Notes under the pieces: model-generated | Told to the model about the DNA's origin: nothing | Seen by the model: only the letters and a program-made list of their open reading frames with translations | Database searches by the model: none | Shown here: piece after piece, positions 60,380 through 64,000 of the stretch | Layout of the letters: each line of letters begins with the position of its first letter | Position numbering within the stretch: the stretch's first letter is position 1 | Position numbers and translations under genes: made by a program | NCBI RefSeq assembly: GCF_947581735.1 | Contig: NZ_CANPVT010000053.1 | Location: 1-64,000, forward strand | Reading direction: 5' to 3' | Origin: Candidatus Palauibacter soopunensis | GTDB lineage: Bacteria; Gemmatimonadota; Gemmatimonadetes; Palauibacterales; Palauibacteraceae | DNA: 64,000 bases

Positions 60380-60509
60380 CCCGATGAGGTTGCTGAGAGC
60401 CGTCCCCCGGAAGGGATCCGGGGTGCGTAGGCGTTCTTCCGAGCGGAGACTCTACGGCCCGCGCCGCCCGCTGAAAACCGTACCCCGTATCGTGCCCGCC
60501 GCGAAGCCC

Positions 60510-62213
60510 TCAGCCCGAGGCGGCCGCGGACCCTCGCGGCGTCGGCGGCTCCCGCCGGCGAAGGGCGAGGCCGACTACGAGAACGGCCAGCGTGCCGACG
60601 ACGTTGTACCACAGCCACGCGATCTCCGTGAAGCGCGACACGGCGAGCACGGCGAGCATCGAGGAGATCAGCCCGTAGAAGGCGCCCGCGGCCGTCGCCC
60701 GCTTCACGAGAAATGCGAGGAGGAAGACGCCCAGGAGCGCCCCGTAGAAGATCGAACCTATTTCATTGACCGCCTCGACGAGCGACCCCAACTGGCCTGC
60801 GTAAAGTGCGAAGAGAACGGCGAATCCGCCCCAACCCAGCGTGGCGAGCCGGGAAACGAGCAGGTAGTGGGCGTCCGTCCCCTCAGGTTTCACATGCCTC
60901 CGATAGAAGTCGATCACGGTGGCGCTGGAAAGGGCCGTGAGTTCGGAGTCCAGCGAGGACATCGCGGCCGCGAAGATGACGGCGATCAGCAGTCCCAGAA
61001 TACCGGCGGGAACATAGGAAATGAGATAGGACGGGAAGACATAGTTCACATCGTTCGACGACGACCCGCGCACCTCGGACACGAGCGATTTCGACGCCTC
61101 CCTCAACCGCTCCAGTTCGTCATCATACGTGGCGATCCGCCGCTGCAGTGCCGCGGCATCGTCGCCGGCGCGGCGAGTTTCCAGCGCCGCAAGGGTGCTC
61201 TCGCGGCGCAGTTCGTGCGTTCGTTCGTGCTCGGCCTCCAGCGCGGCGAAGGCGCCGGCACGGGGACTTTCCCGGACCATGGCGGCCTCCGCCGAATTGA
61301 AGACGAGCGGGGGACGCTCGAAGTGATAGAAGACATAGAGGAGGACGCCGATGGCGAGGATGAAGACCTGCATCGGGACTTTGACGAAGGCATTGAAGAT
61401 GAGGGAAAGACGGCTCTGGCGCAGCGAACTCGCCGTGAGATAGCGCTGGACCTGGCTCTGGTCGGTCCCGAAGTAGCCCAGGGCGAGAAAGAGCCCTCCG
61501 ATGAGTCCGGACCAGAGCGTGTAGCGATTGGTCGGATCCCAGGAGAGGTCGATGCTGCGCCACATCTCATGGATCCCGCCGATATACGCCACGTCGCCGA
61601 CGCCCACTCCCTCCGGCAGCGTCGAGAACAGCACCGCGATCGCGATCCCTATGCCGGCGAACATGACGATCATCTGGAGCACGTCCGTCCAGATGACGGC
61701 CGTGATGCCCCCCATGATCGTATAGGCCACGGTAATCAGTCCCATGACGAGAATCGTCACGCGCTCGTCCCAGCCCATGATGACGGAGAGCACAATGGCC
61801 GGGGCGTAGAGGACGATCCCCGCCGATAGTCCGCGCGAAACGAGGAAGAGGAAACTCGTCAGCGACCGGGTTCTGGGGTCGAAGCGGCGTTCCAGGTACT
61901 CGTAGGCGGTGAAGACCTTGGAGCGATAGAAGAAGGGGACGAACACGACGCAGAGAATGACCATGGCGATCGGCTGGCCCAGATAGAACTGGACGAACTC
62001 CATGCCGTCGTCGAAAGCCTGTCCGGTCGTGCCGATATACGTGATCGCGCTCGCCTGCGTCGCCATGACGGAGAGGCCGATGGCGCCCCAACCCAGCCGG
62101 CGGTTGGCGAGAAAGAAGCCTTCGACGCCCCGGTTTTTTCGACTCTGGAGCCAGGCGAAGGCGACCACGGCGCCGAAATAGACGGTAAAGACGAGCCAGT
62201 CGAGGCCGCTCAC
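60510..62213 (-). CDS. SLC5-family sodium:solute symporter
   Basis: A 567-residue transporter with about 13 membrane helices. N-terminal SLC5 features: R-R-L-G-W-G-A-I-G-L-S-V-M-A-T-Q-A-S-A and sodium-site-like A-A-M-S-S-L-D-S-E-L near 425. An inserted soluble segment of about 85 residues with coiled-coil character (about 310-385) interrupts the fold between two helices. GTG at 62213 overlaps the preceding stop (GTGA). Sodium-driven uptake of a sugar, sialic acid or other organic solute is expected. Operon partners: a 48-residue membrane protein and a PIG-L-type protein. Confidence 0.87.
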   Translation of the reverse strand: MSGLDWLVFTVYFGAVVAFAWLQSRKNRGVEGFFLANRRLGWGAIGLSVMATQASAITYIGTTGQAFDDGMEFVQFYLGQPIAMVILCVVFVPFFYRSKVFTAYEYLERRFDPRTRSLTSFLFLVSRGLSAGIVLYAPAIVLSVIMGWDERVTILVMGLITVAYTIMGGITAVIWTDVLQMIVMFAGIGIAIAVLFSTLPEGVGVGDVAYIGGIHEMWRSIDLSWDPTNRYTLWSGLIGGLFLALGYFGTDQSQVQRYLTASSLRQSRLSLIFNAFVKVPMQVFILAIGVLLYVFYHFERPPLVFNSAEAAMVRESPRAGAFAALEAEHERTHELRRESTLAALETRRAGDDAAALQRRIATYDDELERLREASKSLVSEVRGSSSNDVNYVFPSYLISYVPAGILGLLIAVIFAAAMSSLDSELTALSSATVIDFYRRHVKPEGTDAHYLLVSRLATLGWGGFAVLFALYAGQLGSLVEAVNEIGSIFYGALLGVFLLAFLVKRATAAGAFYGLISSMLAVLAVSRFTEIAWLWYNVVGTLAVLVVGLALRRREPPTPRGSAAASG

Positions 62214-62356
62214 GGCACGCCGAAGTCGAGCAGGCGCGTAGCGAGATAGAGGAGGAGGATGAGTCCGGCCGTATAGGCGATCACCGACACGTAGAGCGCG
62301 CGCCAGCTACGGAAGGGGCCGATCCGGTCCTCCGTCTCGTCCCGGTGTTCCGTCAC
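62210..62356 (-). CDS. 48-residue single-helix membrane protein
   Basis: Starts with GTG at 62356 and overlaps both neighbours by 4 bases (GTGA on each side). It has a polar N-terminus (about 20 residues, E-H-R-D-E-T-E-D-R) and one membrane helix Y-V-S-V-I-A-Y-T-A-G-L-I-L-L-L-Y-L-A near 24-41, ending D-F-G-V-P. Its coupling to an SLC5 symporter recalls small helper subunits such as YhdT, which accompanies PanF. No homology is claimed. Confidence 0.65.
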   Translation of the reverse strand: MTEHRDETEDRIGPFRSWRALYVSVIAYTAGLILLLYLATRLLDFGVP

Positions 62357-64000
62357 GGGGCGGCGATCTCGCGCCAGCGGCTCCCGTCGAGGGAGAGCAG
62401 GTTCGCCCACAGACGAAAGGCGCCGGGCACGCCCGCGCGCAGTTGCCGGAAGAAGGAGAGCGATGTGTGAATGTAGAGTCCGCGACCCACCGGGGCGGCG
62501 AGCAGGCTGCCGCGATTCGGCGGTTCGCCCGTGTCGGCCATCTCCAGCGGCGCCTGGTATCGTTCGTCCCACGCATCGGGGAAGTACAGTCCGCGCTCCT
62601 GGACCCAGCCTTCGAAATCGGCCGGGCCGAGCCGGTTGGGCTCCATCAGAACGGGCGCCTGCGGATCGACGAGCGTGACGGAGGCGTCCTCCTCCGTGAC
62701 TCGGGGCGCGGGGCGGCCGATGGCGATCGGGTACGGCGCGTAGGCCCCACGGTTGAACTCGTAGCGGTTGTACTGGACGACGACCGTGCCTCCGCGCTCC
62801 GCCCACGCGAGCAACTCCGCGTTCGCCGCGATGAGATCCTCGCGGACCTCGTAGGCCCGGACCCCGAGCACGATCGTGTCGAAGCGGTCGAGCCTCTCGG
62901 CCTCCCAGTCTCCCGGTTCGATGAGTTCGACGTCGAGCCCGAGCTGCCGAATGGCTTCGGGCCCGTCGTCGCCGGAACCCATCACGTAGCCGATGCGCCG
63001 ATCCGCGACGCGAACGGGGAAACGCACGATCCGCACGGCCGCGTCGCCGGCCAGGAGTCGCGGCTCGATGTGCGGATAGTCGATGATCGTCGCGCGCGTG
63101 GCGGGAACCGCGTCGCCGGCGATCCGGATCCGCGGCTGAGCGAGAAACTCCCCTTCCGCTTCTCCCGCCGGGGGCTCGACCGAGAAGCCGACGGTCTGAA
63201 CCGCTCCCTCTCCGGCGAGCTCGAACGACACCGTCTCGGGCGCGGCGCGCCACCCGGGCGGCAGGTCGAGCCCGATCTCTCCGGCCGTAGCCTCCCGGGC
63301 GAAATTCGAGACCCGGAAGGCGACGACACGTGAGTCCGGATGGCTGGCGGGCCAGATCATCGTGGGCGCCGCCGCCGCAACGGATACGCGCGGCGCGACC
63401 TGCAGCGGTCGCCAGCTTTCCCCCGTCACGCCATCCACGGCCCGATAGCGTACCGGGTCCTCGACCTCGACGTCGAGTCGTTCGCCTGCCGCCGACACGA
63501 CCGCGGACACTCGGCCGTGAAGAGGTGGAGGACGGAACGGGAGCGCGCGAAGATCGGGCGCCTCGGGCCATTCGTACAGGTCGCCGTCCCGCGGGCGTTC
63601 GAGGAACCACGGGGAAGCGGGCGGCGCGTCCGCGGGCACCGTGACGGCATAACGCCACAGCCCGAGTTCGCCCGGCTCGACCCGCGCCCGGGCCAACGGA
63701 TCGAATACCGTATCCTCCTGACGGAAGAAGCGGGCGAACGGCCCCAGATCGTCGGGTTCCGTCTCGACCTCCGGGCCGATGCCCTCCACCGACCACCCCT
63801 GGGGGACCTCGAGGACCGGCGGGTCGAGTTCCAGGGTGGCGCCGGCGCCGCTCCAGACGCGTGCCTCGACGAGGACGGTCTGTCCGGGGACGAGAACGTC
63901 GTCCCGCGCCCTCAGTTCGACCCGTACTCCGGTCACCGCGAGGATCGCCCGCATCAGCAGGCGCGCGCGGCGATCCAGTTCGCGCCGCAGCTCGCTTTCC
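62353..64000 (-). CDS. C-terminal part of a PIG-L/LmbE-type protein with ThuA-like domain (5' end beyond window)
   Basis: The frame stays open from the stop at 62353 to the window edge, giving about 549 residues without an N-terminus. Beta-rich repeats (E-V-P-Q-G-W-S-V, L-P-P-G-W-R-A-A-P) come first. Then comes a glutamine-amidotransferase/ThuA-like domain (I-G-Y-V-M-G-S-G-D-D, F-D-T-I-V-L-G-V-R-A-Y). Large LmbE-type deacetylases of Bacteroidota and Gemmatimonadota share this C-terminal layout. The catalytic A-H-P-D-D motif would lie outside the window, so the call is tentative. It probably removes N-acetyl groups from glycans whose products the coupled SLC5 symporter imports. Confidence 0.55.
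   Translation of the reverse strand, partial: ESELRRELDRRARLLMRAILAVTGVRVELRARDDVLVPGQTVLVEARVWSGAGATLELDPPVLEVPQGWSVEGIGPEVETEPDDLGPFARFFRQEDTVFDPLARARVEPGELGLWRYAVTVPADAPPASPWFLERPRDGDLYEWPEAPDLRALPFRPPPLHGRVSAVVSAAGERLDVEVEDPVRYRAVDGVTGESWRPLQVAPRVSVAAAAPTMIWPASHPDSRVVAFRVSNFAREATAGEIGLDLPPGWRAAPETVSFELAGEGAVQTVGFSVEPPAGEAEGEFLAQPRIRIAGDAVPATRATIIDYPHIEPRLLAGDAAVRIVRFPVRVADRRIGYVMGSGDDGPEAIRQLGLDVELIEPGDWEAERLDRFDTIVLGVRAYEVREDLIAANAELLAWAERGGTVVVQYNRYEFNRGAYAPYPIAIGRPAPRVTEEDASVTLVDPQAPVLMEPNRLGPADFEGWVQERGLYFPDAWDERYQAPLEMADTGEPPNRGSLLAAPVGRGLYIHTSLSFFRQLRAGVPGAFRLWANLLSLDGSRWREIAAP

Overview
The window is G+C-rich, densely coded bacterial chromosome. It holds about 50 protein genes on both strands, many with start and stop codons overlapping by 1-4 bases (ATGA, GTGA, TGATG). 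I see no rRNA, tRNA or CRISPR array. The mix of exported lipoproteins, a six-bladed-propeller protein, FecR/DUF6600, DUF6265, PIG-L-type and TonB-type carboxypeptidase-regulatory proteins, a KorAB oxidoreductase and HME-RND efflux fits a heterotrophic Gram-negative such as a member of Gemmatimonadota. That taxonomic guess is inference only.

Layout. 1-7.5 kb: release-factor-like protein, two bacterial-PH-domain membrane proteins, a TPR/thioredoxin lipoprotein, a short RecQ and a sulfotransferase. 7.5-15.15 kb: an accessory island with a P4-type tyrosine recombinase, several genes of unknown function, a propeller gene bracketed by inward-facing double hairpins, and inverted copies of one imperfect repeat at the two ends. 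15.2-19.3 kb: a translationally coupled PQQ-dehydrogenase, SDR and FG-GAP set. 19.3-27.3 kb: M20 peptidase, OsmC, small membrane proteins, a methyltransferase, an Omp85-like protein, signal peptidase I and a 20-residue peptide gene. 27.4-32.2 kb: heavy-metal RND efflux adaptor and pump. 32-43 kb: covalent-flavin amine oxidase, serine hydrolase, group II decarboxylase, an NCS2 permease with a GHKL-like tail, two zinc MDR dehydrogenases, a sialidase-like lipoprotein and a DUF6986 aldolase-like protein. 43.3-48 kb: an operon for an NAD(P)-linked iron-sulfur flavoprotein and an oxygen-tolerant-type 2-oxoacid:ferredoxin oxidoreductase (korAB). 48-57 kb: VOC protein, atypical aquaporin, trans-3-hydroxyproline dehydratase, an AhpD-like protein with an in-frame UGA, FecR/DUF6600 and TolB-like proteins, and an ECF sigma factor coupled to a zinc-finger/alkyltransferase fusion. 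57-64 kb: a phosphoglucose isomerase-like protein with formate-THF ligase, then an operon of SLC5 symporter, 48-residue membrane protein and the C-terminal part of a PIG-L-type protein that runs off the window.

Most notable. (1) 50309-50878 reads as one AhpD-like gene whose second active-site cysteine is replaced by an in-frame UGA, followed at the right distance by a perfect 6-bp hairpin with an AGGAU loop. This looks like a selenoprotein with a CxxU active site. (2) 54498-55804 couples an ECF sigma factor to a protein that joins an anti-sigma-like cysteine module to an O6-alkylguanine-DNA alkyltransferase, a plausible Ada-like alkylation sensor built on a sigma/anti-sigma switch. (3) The permease at 36594 carries a degenerate RsbW/GHKL-like tail.
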